In this document: positions 7,053-16,621 of the stretch, piece by piece
How positions within the stretch are numbered: the first letter of the stretch is position 1
How the letters are laid out: every line of letters starts with the position of its first letter
DNA from: Lachnospiraceae bacterium
GTDB lineage: Bacteria > Bacillota_A > Clostridia > Lachnospirales > Lachnospiraceae
NCBI GenBank assembly: GCA_021770615.1
Contig: JAETQR010000033.1
Coordinates: 1-61,159, forward strand
Direction of reading: 5' to 3'
Length of the DNA: 61,159 nucleotides
Notes under the pieces: generated by a model
Database searches by the model: none
Seen by the model: the letters and a program-made list of their open reading frames with translations, nothing else
Told to the model about the DNA's origin: nothing
Made by a program: the position numbers and the translations under genes

Positions 7053-9510
7053 CCTGCCTTACACAAGAGCCTCTAAAGAAATTCCAATTGAATCAATCCG
7101 TGACGGAGTGATTCACACAACAGATGGACGGTATGTAAAAATCGTTGAGGTTCTGCCGATTAACTTCCTGCACCGGAGCGCCAGCGAACAGCGTAACATC
7201 ATTTATTCTTACATAGGCTATTTAAAGATAGCACCTCCTGAACTGCAGATAAAATCCATCTCGAAAAAGGCAGATATCGGCCTGTATATTGAGGCTGTGA
7301 AGCAGGACATTGAGGCAGAGCCGGATGAACGGTGCCGGATGCTCCAAAAAGATTATATCAAGCTTCTGCGTTCGGTCGGATACCGGGAAGCGGTAACCCG
7401 GAGGTTTTTTCTGGTATTTTCTGTGGACGGCAGGCGGGGAACTGAGTCTGAAATCGCAGCGACATTAAACTCTTATGCACAGACAGCAAAGAAATATTTA
7501 TACCAGTGTGGAAATGAAGTTGAAACATCAGATAATCCGACACAAGATATGGTGGAAATGCTGTATCTGCTGTTAAACAGGAAAACCAGCGCCACAGTTT
7601 CTCTTTCCCAGAGGTTAAATCAGGTGGCCGAGTGGTATATCCGCGAGAATGGGGAGGAAAGTACCGGCCGGATTCCGGTTGCGGAATACTTTGCGCCCGA
7701 AAGACTGGACTTCAGGCATGGGAATTATGTTATCATGGACGGAGTATACCATACATATCTCTTTGTCCCATCGGCAAGGTACCGGAACCGGGTGCCGGCC
7801 GGCTGGTTGTCCCTTCTTGTCAATGCGGGGGAGGGTATTGACGTGGACCTTTTTTTATATAAACAGGATAAGGTTAAGACTATTGAGCGCATTGGAAGGA
7901 GAATCCGGCTGAACCGCTCAAAAATCAAGGATGCCTCCGATACCAATACTGATTTTGATGATCTCGCAGAGTCAATCCAATCCGGATATTATCTGAAAAA
8001 TGGACTCGCGGCAAATGAGGAATTTTATTATATTGCTATCCTGATAACCGTAACTGGATACAGCGCAAAGGAAGTGGAGTGGAGGGCTAAGGAAATGAGG
8101 AAGCTCTTAAATGCCCAGGATTTAGACACAGTTTCCTGCCTGTTTCAGGAGGAACAGGCATTCTTGTCCGCCCTGCCACTGTTAAAGCTTGATAAAAGCA
8201 TTTATGAGCGTTCTAAGCGGAATGTTTTGACATCTGGCGCTGCGAGCTGTTACCCCTTCACTTCGTTTGAGATGTCGGACAAGGACGGCATATTGATGGG
8301 GGTGAATACTGCAAACAGTTCATTGGTAATTGTGGATATTTTTAATTCATCCTTATATAAAAATGCGAATATTTCTATCATGGGGACAACTGGAGCGGGA
8401 AAAACTTTCCTTCTCCAGTTAATGGCCCTGCGTATGAGAAGAAAAAACATACAGGTTTTTATTATAGCTCCAGACAAAGGACATGAATTTGCCAGGGCAT
8501 GTACCAATATCGGAGGCGAATTTATTAAGATATCGTCATCTTCAAAAAGCTGTATCAATGTAATGGAAATCAGGAAAAAAAATAAGGAAACGAATGCAAT
8601 CCTTGACGGGGAAGTCATGGAATATTCTGAACTGGCGGCGAAAATCCAGGATTTGCATATTTTCTTTTCTCTTTTGATTCCCGATATGTCCCATGAGGAA
8701 AAACAGCTCCTGGATGAAGCATTGGTACTGACCTATCAGCAGAAGGGGATTACCCATGAGAACGAAAGCCTGGTTGACCCGGAAAAACCGGAACAATATA
8801 AAGAAATGCCGGTTCTGGGGGATGTTTACAATGAACTGATTAAGAAGCAGGAGACCAAGAGGCTGGCCAATATCTTGAACCGTCTGGTGCATGGTTCTGC
8901 CTCCAGTTTCAACCAGCAGACCAACGTGGATCTGAAGAACAAATATATTGTTTTAGACATATCAGAGCTTACCGGGGACTTGCTGCCAGTGGGAATGTTC
9001 GTGGCGGTGGACTATGTATGGTCAAAGGTAAAGGAGGACCGGACAGAGAAAAAGATGGTATTCCTGGATGAGGTCTGGCAGCTGATTGGGGCTTCCTCCA
9101 ACGAACTGGCGGCGGAATATGTTCTAGAGATTTTTAAGATAATTAGAGGTTACGCAGGTGGAGCAGTGTGCGCGACACAAGATTTGTCGGATTTTATGGC
9201 GCTCAAGGAAGGAAAATATGGACGTGGCATTATTAACGCCACGAAAACAAAAATCGTCCTTAACCTGGAAAATGACGAGGCAAAAAAAGTGCAGGGGCTG
9301 CTTCACCTGTCCGATTCGGAACGCATGGAGATTGTACATTTTGAGCGTGGAAAAGGGATGATTTCCACGAACAGTAATAATCTTACACTGGAATTTAGGG
9401 CAAGCCAGCTTGAGAATGATTTGATTACTACAGACAGGAAAGACCTGCAGAACTTGAAGGAACGGCTCGAAAAATTCGGAAACCATGCATATGGTAGGAG
9501 GGGAGGATAA
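6874..9510 (+). CDS. virB4: VirB4/TraE-type conjugation ATPase
   Basis: An 878-residue ATPase that powers substrate transfer and channel assembly at the inner face of the membrane. The Walker A motif GTTGAGKT lies at about residues 503-511 and the Walker B motif MVFLDEVW at about 728-736. The ATG at 6874 has AAAGGAGGG 10 bases upstream, inside the preceding gene. Its first 45 residues are highly basic and probably unstructured. Length and motif spacing fit the Gram-positive VirB4 family. Confidence 0.92.
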   Translation: MKEEKSAKNQRKAWRRELRRVRKKLKQEQKRRKLKQKGENAPQKQTKEKITAAKQEEFYDLPYTRASKEIPIESIRDGVIHTTDGRYVKIVEVLPINFLHRSASEQRNIIYSYIGYLKIAPPELQIKSISKKADIGLYIEAVKQDIEAEPDERCRMLQKDYIKLLRSVGYREAVTRRFFLVFSVDGRRGTESEIAATLNSYAQTAKKYLYQCGNEVETSDNPTQDMVEMLYLLLNRKTSATVSLSQRLNQVAEWYIRENGEESTGRIPVAEYFAPERLDFRHGNYVIMDGVYHTYLFVPSARYRNRVPAGWLSLLVNAGEGIDVDLFLYKQDKVKTIERIGRRIRLNRSKIKDASDTNTDFDDLAESIQSGYYLKNGLAANEEFYYIAILITVTGYSAKEVEWRAKEMRKLLNAQDLDTVSCLFQEEQAFLSALPLLKLDKSIYERSKRNVLTSGAASCYPFTSFEMSDKDGILMGVNTANSSLVIVDIFNSSLYKNANISIMGTTGAGKTFLLQLMALRMRRKNIQVFIIAPDKGHEFARACTNIGGEFIKISSSSKSCINVMEIRKKNKETNAILDGEVMEYSELAAKIQDLHIFFSLLIPDMSHEEKQLLDEALVLTYQQKGITHENESLVDPEKPEQYKEMPVLGDVYNELIKKQETKRLANILNRLVHGSASSFNQQTNVDLKNKYIVLDISELTGDLLPVGMFVAVDYVWSKVKEDRTEKKMVFLDEVWQLIGASSNELAAEYVLEIFKIIRGYAGGAVCATQDLSDFMALKEGKYGRGIINATKTKIVLNLENDEAKKVQGLLHLSDSERMEIVHFERGKGMISTNSNNLTLEFRASQLENDLITTDRKDLQNLKERLEKFGNHAYGRRGG

Positions 9511-9514
9511 CTGG

Positions 9515-10057
9515 ATGGCAGTATATATTAGCCCTGAGGTAATGGAGGAGAGGATACTCATGGTAATACGCAAGTATAATGTTCTTTATATGGAACAGCT
9601 TTTGAAATTTTTTGATGGGGAAGAAAAGGCTGCGGGAAAAGCGGTGTCAAGGCTTTTAAAGAACAGGCAGATTTACAGAAATCCTTATACCGGCCTTCTT
9701 GCATCCAACGAATTTGCCTATTCGCTGAAAGACGAGGGTACAATACAAAGCCTTTGGGTATTAATCGATATGATGCATAAACGGGAAGTGGACGGTCACT
9801 ATATGGCGGTGAAAGAGGATTTTCCAGTAAGAATCTTGTTTTTCTGTGGTCAGGACATCTACGATATTATTTATATAGGAATTAGGGATTTAAAGCTGGT
9901 AAATGGTATGTTCGCCAAAAGCAGGCGCTCAGAGGAAAATAACATTATCGTTTTGGAGGATAAAGCGCTAATTAGTCAGATAGAGGTCCCTGGAATTATT
10001 GGGTTTTGTGTTGTGAAGGAGGGTGGAGAAGTCGAATATTATAGAAAAAGGACATGA
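9515..10057 (+). CDS. Conjugative-element protein, DUF5697-like
   Basis: A 180-residue protein from the ATG at 9515, which has GGGAGG 8 bases upstream. An in-frame ATG at 9485 overlaps virB4 and is less likely. The first 70 residues look like a winged-helix (helix-helix-turn, then KNRQIYRN), followed by an alpha/beta part ending with KEGGEVEYYRK. The pattern resembles DUF5697 proteins of Firmicutes conjugative elements; I hold that name loosely. It overlaps the next gene. Confidence 0.6.
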   Translation: MAVYISPEVMEERILMVIRKYNVLYMEQLLKFFDGEEKAAGKAVSRLLKNRQIYRNPYTGLLASNEFAYSLKDEGTIQSLWVLIDMMHKREVDGHYMAVKEDFPVRILFFCGQDIYDIIYIGIRDLKLVNGMFAKSRRSEENNIIVLEDKALISQIEVPGIIGFCVVKEGGEVEYYRKRT

Positions 10058-10064
10058 ATTTGAG

Positions 10065-10793
10065 ATGATGGAACAATTGGAACATCAGCTTTTGGAGGTT
10101 CAGAGAGTTGCAGGAGTAGTACAGGATAAACTTGCTGAGGCACAGAGCGTAAAAACACTTTATAATCGTAGTGCTTCCAGTTTCCAGTATGGACGACTGT
10201 TAGATTGTATGATGGAAGCTTCTGAACGTGCTGAATGTCTGACAGACCGGCTGCGGAGATTTATATTGAGAAACACATTTAGCAGTTCTCTCAAAGAGGA
10301 ATATTGTCTGAATTTAGTACAAATCCACAAAATCCGTGTGGAATATGAGGATTGCATATTGAAAGCAGAACTTCCGGTTTTACTGCCTCACCGTAAAAAT
10401 AAATATACAGATTATATCTATAAACCTTTATTTCTGGCTCTGCAGAATTGGTGTAAAGAGCGTCAGCAGCAGGGAAAAGAAATTCCTGTATATGAGCGGG
10501 CAACGGTCTGCTTTATTCATGAGTATGATAAGAAACTGCCAGGATCCAGGATTCGGGACCATGACAATATAGAGGAAAAACAGGTCGTGGATGCTTTAGG
10601 AATGTACTTCCTTGTATCGGACAGCGGTCTGCATCTAGACACTTATCATACTACCATATTGGGGGAACGGGATTGCACGTTCCTTTTTTTGATGGAATAT
10701 AACCAGTTTCCTAAGTGGATTTGTAAAAGGTACCACCTGGGCATCATATCGAAAAATCATCCGATTCCCGCTACAGGTTTTTCGACAGGGTAA
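10065..10793 (+). CDS. Conjugative-element protein with RusA-like C-terminal motif (DUF6100-like)
   Basis: About 242 residues from the ATG at 10065; a GTG at 10023 in the same frame would add 14 but sits right against its AAGGAGG. The N-terminal half is a helical coiled-coil-like region with a short Cys/Leu-rich helical bundle. The C-terminal half contains RDHDNIEEK, then VVDALG and SDSGLHL, which parallels the D-x-DN...K / DAL / DD pattern of RusA Holliday-junction resolvases. The first metal-binding Asp pair and the later Asp are kept, while the Lys is one position out. A nuclease role is an inference. The overall protein resembles DUF6100 entries in conjugative elements. Confidence 0.6.
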   Translation: MMEQLEHQLLEVQRVAGVVQDKLAEAQSVKTLYNRSASSFQYGRLLDCMMEASERAECLTDRLRRFILRNTFSSSLKEEYCLNLVQIHKIRVEYEDCILKAELPVLLPHRKNKYTDYIYKPLFLALQNWCKERQQQGKEIPVYERATVCFIHEYDKKLPGSRIRDHDNIEEKQVVDALGMYFLVSDSGLHLDTYHTTILGERDCTFLFLMEYNQFPKWICKRYHLGIISKNHPIPATGFSTG

Positions 10794-10914
10794 AATTTTG
10801 GTGAGAGCTTTAAAAACGTATCCATAGACAGAAAAAGGGAGATTCATTTTACCCAGGGATGGAGAGGACAGGGTATGAAAAGGAACAAAACGGAATAAGA
10901 AGAAGGGGACAGAT

Positions 10915-12006
10915 ATGAAAATGGATAGAAAAGATGAACTTCTGTTACTTATAGCAGTCAGCGGGGAAATACCGTCAGATTGGATTGGCCGTGCAGTCGG
11001 TTCTGAATCTTACGCCGCTGTGCTTTTGACCCGATTGAAGCGGGAGGGAGAAGTTAAACTTCGGAGTAAAGATGGTATCAGAGGTTATCTGCTTCGAAAT
11101 AAAGCTAAACAGTATCTATTGGTTCATTATTGGGATGATGTGCGGCTCTATTTATCCGGAGCCAACTCCACCAATCACGTGAAGAGTGAACCAGAAAAAC
11201 GGTTGCGGCTTCATCGTATGAGTATGGTATGGATTTATATTCATCGCGCCGGGATACGGATTTTTCAGAGTGAAAAACCGGAACTTTTCCCTGTTTTCCA
11301 TCAGGTTCCGTTCGATTCCTCAACTATCATAGGCAGTACCCCGGTATCTTATTACGGGACAATGGAGTGGAAGCAGGAAACGGACATGGAAATCAAAGGC
11401 TCAAGGGCCTGTGGGGTACTGGCGGCGGATCAGTTTTATGTGGTCTACAATACGATGGGAAACCTGATGAAATGGACACCAAAAATAGAACGGAATTTAA
11501 AAAGCCGTCTGGAGATACGGCTTAGAAAGTGCAGACGGCTTTTACCGGGCGGTGCCATTATCATGGGAGTCGGTATGGAGATGGTACAGAGAATATTAAT
11601 CAGTGACGGAGGACTGAAGGGGAACCTCTTTTCTTTAGATGATGTGTATGAGAGTTATTACTATATTCCCTTTTATGCAGAGGCGGCTATTCAACTGAGA
11701 TTATTAGGCAGTGAATCCGATGGGGTTAGGTTTTACCGCTTTTTGTGTGGCGCGTTAAAAAGCGTGAATAATGACCGATTCTCACCGGAGGCCGGAGAAG
11801 ATGAGAACGGGACTCCGGTTTACTTTTGTTACTTAATGGATTTGTGGCAGATTAAACGTATTATGAGTCTGTCGATAAGAAAGGGTGGCAGAATATTCTG
11901 TTTTACTTATCAGGCAGAGGTACTCCGTTTACTTGTACCAAAATGGTTTCAGGTGGAGGCAATCCGGCCAGAGAAAGTGTACCGATATCTGGGGTGGAGG
12001 CAGTAG
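10915..12006 (+). CDS. Conjugative-element winged-helix protein of unknown function
   Basis: A 363-residue protein starting after AAGAAGGGG. Residues 1-65 form a convincing winged helix (ELLLLIAVSGEIP, LLTRLKREGEV, GYLLRNKAKQYL). After a linker comes RLRLHRMSMVWIY, a pattern seen in replication-relaxation-like mobile-element proteins. The C-terminal two thirds are alpha/beta and unrecognised. About 120 bases with no convincing gene separate it from the preceding gene. It may regulate or process element DNA; no catalytic motif is visible. Confidence 0.6.
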   Translation: MKMDRKDELLLLIAVSGEIPSDWIGRAVGSESYAAVLLTRLKREGEVKLRSKDGIRGYLLRNKAKQYLLVHYWDDVRLYLSGANSTNHVKSEPEKRLRLHRMSMVWIYIHRAGIRIFQSEKPELFPVFHQVPFDSSTIIGSTPVSYYGTMEWKQETDMEIKGSRACGVLAADQFYVVYNTMGNLMKWTPKIERNLKSRLEIRLRKCRRLLPGGAIIMGVGMEMVQRILISDGGLKGNLFSLDDVYESYYYIPFYAEAAIQLRLLGSESDGVRFYRFLCGALKSVNNDRFSPEAGEDENGTPVYFCYLMDLWQIKRIMSLSIRKGGRIFCFTYQAEVLRLLVPKWFQVEAIRPEKVYRYLGWRQ

Positions 12007-12038
12007 GGCAGAGCTGAACAGAAAAAGGAGAGAGCAAT

Positions 12039-13073
12039 ATGGAACCGATTTATCAAACTGGTAATGACACGGTAGACCGGTTGAGCCGAATTCGGTTTAC
12101 CGGCAATGTGATTCCTCCGGCCTGGTACCGAACCATTTTAAGAGACACAGGAAAACCATATTTGATTGCAATAGTAATCCTGTCTGATATTGTGTACTGG
12201 TACCGCGCAGCCGAAGTGCGGGATGAAGGGAGCGGACAGCTTCTGGGTTACCGCAAGCGGTTTAAGGCTGACTTGTTGCAGAGAAGTTACCAGCAGATAG
12301 CGGAACAGTTTGGGATTACAAAACGGGACGCGGCCAACGCGGTGGTGGAGTTAGAGAAACTGGGAGTGGTCCGCCGTGTTTTCCGTACATTGACTTCAAA
12401 TGGGCAGTCCATTCCCAATGTTCTGTTTCTTGACCTCGATGTGGACATCCTGGAGCGGCTTACCTTCCCGGAGGAGTATAAAGAGGAACCGGAAAGGCTA
12501 AAAATAAAAGAAAAAAAGAGCCGGCCAACCGGAACGGGAGCACCAAGCAGGCAGTATCCCCGAAATAAGGGGGACGTGTCACTCAAATCGGTGACACCTC
12601 CCCCCGAAATTGGTGACATATCTATACCAAAAAAAGTGACATCTCTCTCCGAAATGAGGGAGACAAATACAGAAATTACATACATAAATCACAACAGAGA
12701 ATATCCTATCCAATCATATCAGGAGTTGAAGGAGGAATTTAAAGAGCAGATTGAGTATGACATTTTAAAAAGGGATTTAGGAGCGAAGGAGGAATTGGAG
12801 GAACTGGTGGAGGTGGCCGTGGAAATCCTGGCGTCCAACAGAGATACCATTCGTGTCAACCGGGAGGACAAGCCGGCCGGGCTTGTCAAAGAACAATATC
12901 GGCGCTTAACCATGTTCCATATTCAGTACGTGTTATCCTGCCTGCAGGAGACGGAATCAAAGGCGAGGAATATCCGGGCAGTAATGGTGACGGCGCTTTA
13001 TAACTCCGTGAGTACGATTGGGACCTATTACGGAAATCTGTTCCAGTATCACAAGAAAATAAAACGAGAATAA
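12039..13073 (+). CDS. Replication-initiator-like winged-helix protein with DUF6017-type C-terminus
   Basis: A 344-residue protein after AAAAAGGAGAG. The N-terminal 140 residues are a RepA_N/DnaD-like winged helix (SYQQIAEQFGITKRDA, ELEKLGVVRRV). A Pro/Lys-rich linker (about 145-215) joins it to a helical C-terminal domain (about 225-344) resembling DUF6017, which is common in replication initiators of Firmicutes elements. It likely helps element replication or plasmid-like maintenance during transfer. The function is inferred from family resemblance and location. Confidence 0.65.
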   Translation: MEPIYQTGNDTVDRLSRIRFTGNVIPPAWYRTILRDTGKPYLIAIVILSDIVYWYRAAEVRDEGSGQLLGYRKRFKADLLQRSYQQIAEQFGITKRDAANAVVELEKLGVVRRVFRTLTSNGQSIPNVLFLDLDVDILERLTFPEEYKEEPERLKIKEKKSRPTGTGAPSRQYPRNKGDVSLKSVTPPPEIGDISIPKKVTSLSEMRETNTEITYINHNREYPIQSYQELKEEFKEQIEYDILKRDLGAKEELEELVEVAVEILASNRDTIRVNREDKPAGLVKEQYRRLTMFHIQYVLSCLQETESKARNIRAVMVTALYNSVSTIGTYYGNLFQYHKKIKRE

Positions 13074-13146
13074 ACATAAATAGGTTGGGAAAGCAGACAA
13101 GATGGCAGTCTGTTTTTGTTGCCAATTATAGAAATGGAGGATTCAG

Positions 13147-15078
13147 ATGGAGGAAGAACAAAAATTTAGGAAAAAGAAATTTGCCATAGGACTGGCCTGC
13201 TTGCTTCTGGTGGCTCTTTATAGCGGCGGTTTCTTACTGCAGCTTATGGTAGATGCCGGTCATGTGAGTCTTAACCCGTTCCGGTGTCTGTATTTTGCGG
13301 TATCTTCCATGAATGGCTTAAAAACATCGGTGTTTACCGTATTGCTTTTTTTTGTGATTTCCGGGGTTATTGCATTCCAGGGTAGTATAAGCGATACGGA
13401 CGGGAAAGATGAGGAACGGAATTTTACCTACTCGAATCTTGGAACCTATGGTACGGCTGGATATATGAAGGATACCGAGCGGAAGAAGGTGTTAAAGGAG
13501 AATAAAGATATAAGGAATGTAGATGGAATTATTTTGGGTCTGGAAATGACGAGCGGGAATATATTAAGCCTTCCTGTGAATTCCAGACTGAATCGTAATA
13601 TTGCCGTGTGTGGCTCACAGGGTTCCATGAAGTCCAGGGCATTTGCCCGAAACATGATTCTTCAGTGTGTCAGACGGGGGGAGAGTATGTTTGTGACGGA
13701 TCCGAAATCCGAACTGTATGAGGATATGGTTGCATACTTAAAAGAGCAGAACTATACGGTCCGTCAATGGAATTTGATTAACCTTGAAAATTCCGATGCA
13801 TGGGATTGTTTGGCAGAGATTGACGAGGGAGGACTGATTGATATCTTTGTGGACGTAGTAATCCGCAACACGACTGACAAATTCGATCATTTTTATGATA
13901 ATGTTGAAATGGATTTATTAAAGGCGCTCTGCCTGTATGTATACCATGAATACAAAGATAAAGATAAAACCTTTGCAGAGAGTTATAAGATTTTAATTAA
14001 CCAGAGTTTGGAAGCAATAGATGGAATTTTTGACCGGCTCCCTACTTCTCACCCAGCAAAGGGTCCCTACCGACTCTTTGCCAAAGCTGAAAAGGTAAAG
14101 GGAAATGCAGTACTAGGCCTGGGAACCCGGCTTCAGATTATGCAGAATGAGAAGGTGCAGAAAATTACCAGCCATAAGGAAATTGATTTAACGTTGCCTG
14201 GACGGGAGAAGTGTGCATATTTCTGTATTACCTCTGACCAGGAATCAACCTATGATGTTTTGGCTACGCTGTTTGTGTCTTTTCTGTGCATTAAGTTGAT
14301 ACGGTTTGCTGACCGCCAGAAAAACCGGAAATTGCTGTTGCCAGTGCATTTTATTCTGGATGAATTTCCGAATATTGGGATTGTACCTGATTTCAAAAAA
14401 AAGTTGGCAACAGCCAGAGGTCGTAATATTGGAATGAGTATCATATACCAGAATATTCCACAGCTACAGAATCGATATCCGGACGGGCAATGGGAGGAGA
14501 TATTAGGAGGCTGTGATATGTCCCTGTTTTTAGGCTGTAATGATATGACTACAGCCACCTATTTTAGCAATCGTTCCGGTGAAGTAACCGTGAGTGTGTC
14601 CTCGGTCCGAAAAAATTTAAGTACGGTGAGAATGAGCAACTATGTGCCAGGCTATTCAGAATCCAGTTCCGTGGGAAAGAGGATGCTGCTTTTGCCGGAT
14701 GAGGTACTGCGCTTCCCTCTTGATCAGGCACTTGTGATTATCCGAGGACAGAAAATACTGCGTGTAAGGAAGATGGATTATACTATGCATCCAGATGCAA
14801 AAAAACTTATCCAGGAAAAAACGGATTCTCATGTGCCGGTATGGAGACGGGAAGAGGAACTGAGAGCTGAACAGGATAGTAAGGTCCGCCAGGAGGATAT
14901 CGGGGAGCAGGAATCCGGATTTGAACAGGGAATCTGGTCTGGGAAGGAATTGAAAAAGGAAGATGAATCCCAAGAAGTTGGAAAAAGCAAGGCTAATGAA
15001 AAAAATATTCAGGAGGAACCGACAGAGCGGAAACTGGGAATAATAGAGAAAGTGGAGGATTTATTTACAGATGAATGA
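13147..15078 (+). CDS. virD4: VirD4/TraG type IV coupling protein
   Basis: A 643-residue ATPase that brings the relaxase-DNA complex to the secretion channel. Two N-terminal membrane segments (about 12-33 and 60-80) precede the motor domain. Walker A is GSQGSMKSR at about 155-163. Walker B is FILDEFPN at about 402-409, followed by the family hallmark TARGRNIGMSIIYQN. The last 110 residues are charged and low-complexity. The gene overlaps the next small gene by 8 bases. Confidence 0.92.
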   Translation: MEEEQKFRKKKFAIGLACLLLVALYSGGFLLQLMVDAGHVSLNPFRCLYFAVSSMNGLKTSVFTVLLFFVISGVIAFQGSISDTDGKDEERNFTYSNLGTYGTAGYMKDTERKKVLKENKDIRNVDGIILGLEMTSGNILSLPVNSRLNRNIAVCGSQGSMKSRAFARNMILQCVRRGESMFVTDPKSELYEDMVAYLKEQNYTVRQWNLINLENSDAWDCLAEIDEGGLIDIFVDVVIRNTTDKFDHFYDNVEMDLLKALCLYVYHEYKDKDKTFAESYKILINQSLEAIDGIFDRLPTSHPAKGPYRLFAKAEKVKGNAVLGLGTRLQIMQNEKVQKITSHKEIDLTLPGREKCAYFCITSDQESTYDVLATLFVSFLCIKLIRFADRQKNRKLLLPVHFILDEFPNIGIVPDFKKKLATARGRNIGMSIIYQNIPQLQNRYPDGQWEEILGGCDMSLFLGCNDMTTATYFSNRSGEVTVSVSSVRKNLSTVRMSNYVPGYSESSSVGKRMLLLPDEVLRFPLDQALVIIRGQKILRVRKMDYTMHPDAKKLIQEKTDSHVPVWRREEELRAEQDSKVRQEDIGEQESGFEQGIWSGKELKKEDESQEVGKSKANEKNIQEEPTERKLGIIEKVEDLFTDE

Positions 15079-15364
15079 TAGCTTGACTTTTGAAAAGAAA
15101 GAGTTGAAATTTCTTTTGGAACGGGAGTTTTTCATACATATAGACTCATTTGAGGATGAAGATTATGCAAAAGCCCGGAGGGCGATTTTTGTTTATGAAA
15201 ATGCGGACGAGTTTTTTGAGGCTACGGGATGGGAAAGAAACAATCCAGAACTTCGGACTGAGGATTATCTCACCGAGAACCGAGTCTGTCGTTGGTGGAA
15301 CGGCCGTTTTATTTATTTTTCTAGGATTTTGTGGGAAGATAATCGGGGGACGGGGCTGGAATGA
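15071..15364 (+). CDS. Small hypothetical protein between virD4 and sortase
   Basis: A 97-residue acidic, aromatic-rich soluble protein (many Phe, Trp and Glu, for example EDEDYAKARRAI and RWWNGRFIYF). It overlaps virD4 by 8 bases and the sortase by 4 (ATGA type), so it is translationally coupled to both. I recognise no family. The tight coupling suggests a role in the conjugation apparatus or in control of it. Confidence 0.65.
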   Translation: MNDSLTFEKKELKFLLEREFFIHIDSFEDEDYAKARRAIFVYENADEFFEATGWERNNPELRTEDYLTENRVCRWWNGRFIYFSRILWEDNRGTGLE

Positions 15365-16149
15365 TGAAAGGGATTGTTATGACCACACTTTTTATTCTTA
15401 CTATATTTTTGACCGTTCTATTGGCTCATAATTGGCAGGGATTAGATTCTGAGCAGCAGGCGTTTGTAGAGTTAGCGGCTTACATTGAGGATAAAAAGAA
15501 GAATGTATTGGATGAGGGCACAAATAGTGAAAACGTTAAAACCGTGGATAATAAGGGAAAAATAGAAGATAAAGAGGCGAAAATTCTACCGGAATATCAT
15601 GAACTGGCCTTGAAAAATCCTGATTTTGCTGGATGGATTGTTATTGATGATACTGCGATTAACTATCCAATCATGCAAACTCCAAAAGAACTGGAATATT
15701 ATCTACACCGGGATTTTAAAGGCAAGGCCTCTTATGCCGGAACTCCTTTTGTGGGAAGGGGGAACCTGCAGGAGAAAAGAGATCTCTTTTTATATGGACA
15801 TAACATGAGAAATGGGACAATGTTTGCCGATTTGCTAAAGTACCAGAAGAAGCCATTTTGGGAGGCCCATCAGGTCATTCAAGTGGATAATCTCTATGAG
15901 CATCGGGAATACCGGGTATTTTCGGTATTCTATGCAGAAGAAACAGAATGGAGTGAAGAGGGGGGGCTGTTTGCTGATGCTGGTTTGGGGAGCATGAAAA
16001 GAGAGGAATTGATTGAAATACTAATTGAGAGAGGGATGCATGAAAATCGGATATTTCCAGATCATCGTGCTCCACTGTTATTCCTAATAACGTGTGGTTA
16101 CTGGAAAAAGGACAGCCGCTTGGTTGTTGTGGCCATTCGGGAGAAATGA
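15361..16149 (+). CDS. srtB: Class B sortase
   Basis: A 262-residue membrane-anchored transpeptidase. A single N-terminal membrane segment (about 5-24) precedes a linker and the sortase domain (about 75-262). The catalytic His is in LYGHNM (about 146), the Cys in ITCGY (about 245) and the Arg in DSRLVVV (about 254). The class B signature Thr before the Cys is preserved. Sortases are common in Gram-positive conjugative elements, where they attach surface proteins. No LPxTG or NPQTN-type substrate was seen in this window, so its target is elsewhere. Confidence 0.9.
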   Translation: MMKGIVMTTLFILTIFLTVLLAHNWQGLDSEQQAFVELAAYIEDKKKNVLDEGTNSENVKTVDNKGKIEDKEAKILPEYHELALKNPDFAGWIVIDDTAINYPIMQTPKELEYYLHRDFKGKASYAGTPFVGRGNLQEKRDLFLYGHNMRNGTMFADLLKYQKKPFWEAHQVIQVDNLYEHREYRVFSVFYAEETEWSEEGGLFADAGLGSMKREELIEILIERGMHENRIFPDHRAPLLFLITCGYWKKDSRLVVVAIREK

Positions 16150-16515
16150 TAGGGTAGAAGCGTGTAGTTGCTGATAAGTGCGATGTGATACATAACTTCA
16201 GCCAACTTCCAAGGAAAATTGCAGTGAAAAGTATTCTAACCAGCAGAAAATATTCGGTATGCCCAGAATGGCATTGTTACAATTCTGAACAGTAGCAATT
16301 CGGGCCGCAGAAAAGTACAAATAAGGGGTTGTTGATATGATTTACTAATGATATTGCTGTTGCAATAAAATATGATAGTAACACATCGTCTGTCTTTCCC
16401 ATAAAGCATAGTAAAACTGTATATCCCTGTACAAATAAAAGACGTCAATCATACAGAACGGGCTTAGATGAAGGTTATATGATGGTATATGGTAAAATAT
16501 GGATAATAAAATTAT
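16150..16515. other. AT-rich non-coding spacer after the conjugation operon
   Basis: About 365 bases with only short unsupported open frames on both strands. I see no convincing gene. It separates the conjugation operon from the signalling locus and may contain the right-hand sequences of the element, but no direct repeat or integrase-type att site was recognised. Confidence 0.5.
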
Positions 16516-16537
16516 GGAGGGCGCAGGCCCTCCTTTT
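16516..16537 (+). terminator. Rho-independent terminator after the conjugation operon
   Basis: Perfect 7-base arms GGAGGGC and GCCCTCC with a 4-base loop, followed by TTTT. It lies 367 bases after the sortase stop and is the first strong terminator downstream. The regulator beyond it is on the opposite strand. Confidence 0.8.
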
Positions 16538-16621
16538 GTATAATCGTAGTAAGTGAGAGGTCGAGGCCTTATACTCTCCAACAAGAAGAAAAGGTTACCA
16601 CTTTTCATTCAGTGCTTGTAA

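Larger units (their letters stand above)
1..16540 (+). mobile_element. Conjugation module of an integrative conjugative element (partial)
   Basis: A single plus-strand gene train encodes a type IV secretion system of the Gram-positive kind: pilin-like protein, VirB6/TrbL, a cell-wall hydrolase, PrgI (VirB3-like), VirB4, VirD4 and a class B sortase, with several element-specific small proteins between. Genes overlap or are separated by short gaps, and the train ends at the terminator at 16516-16537. The left end is outside the window. No relaxase, integrase or att site is visible here, so whether the element is complete cannot be judged. Confidence 0.85.
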
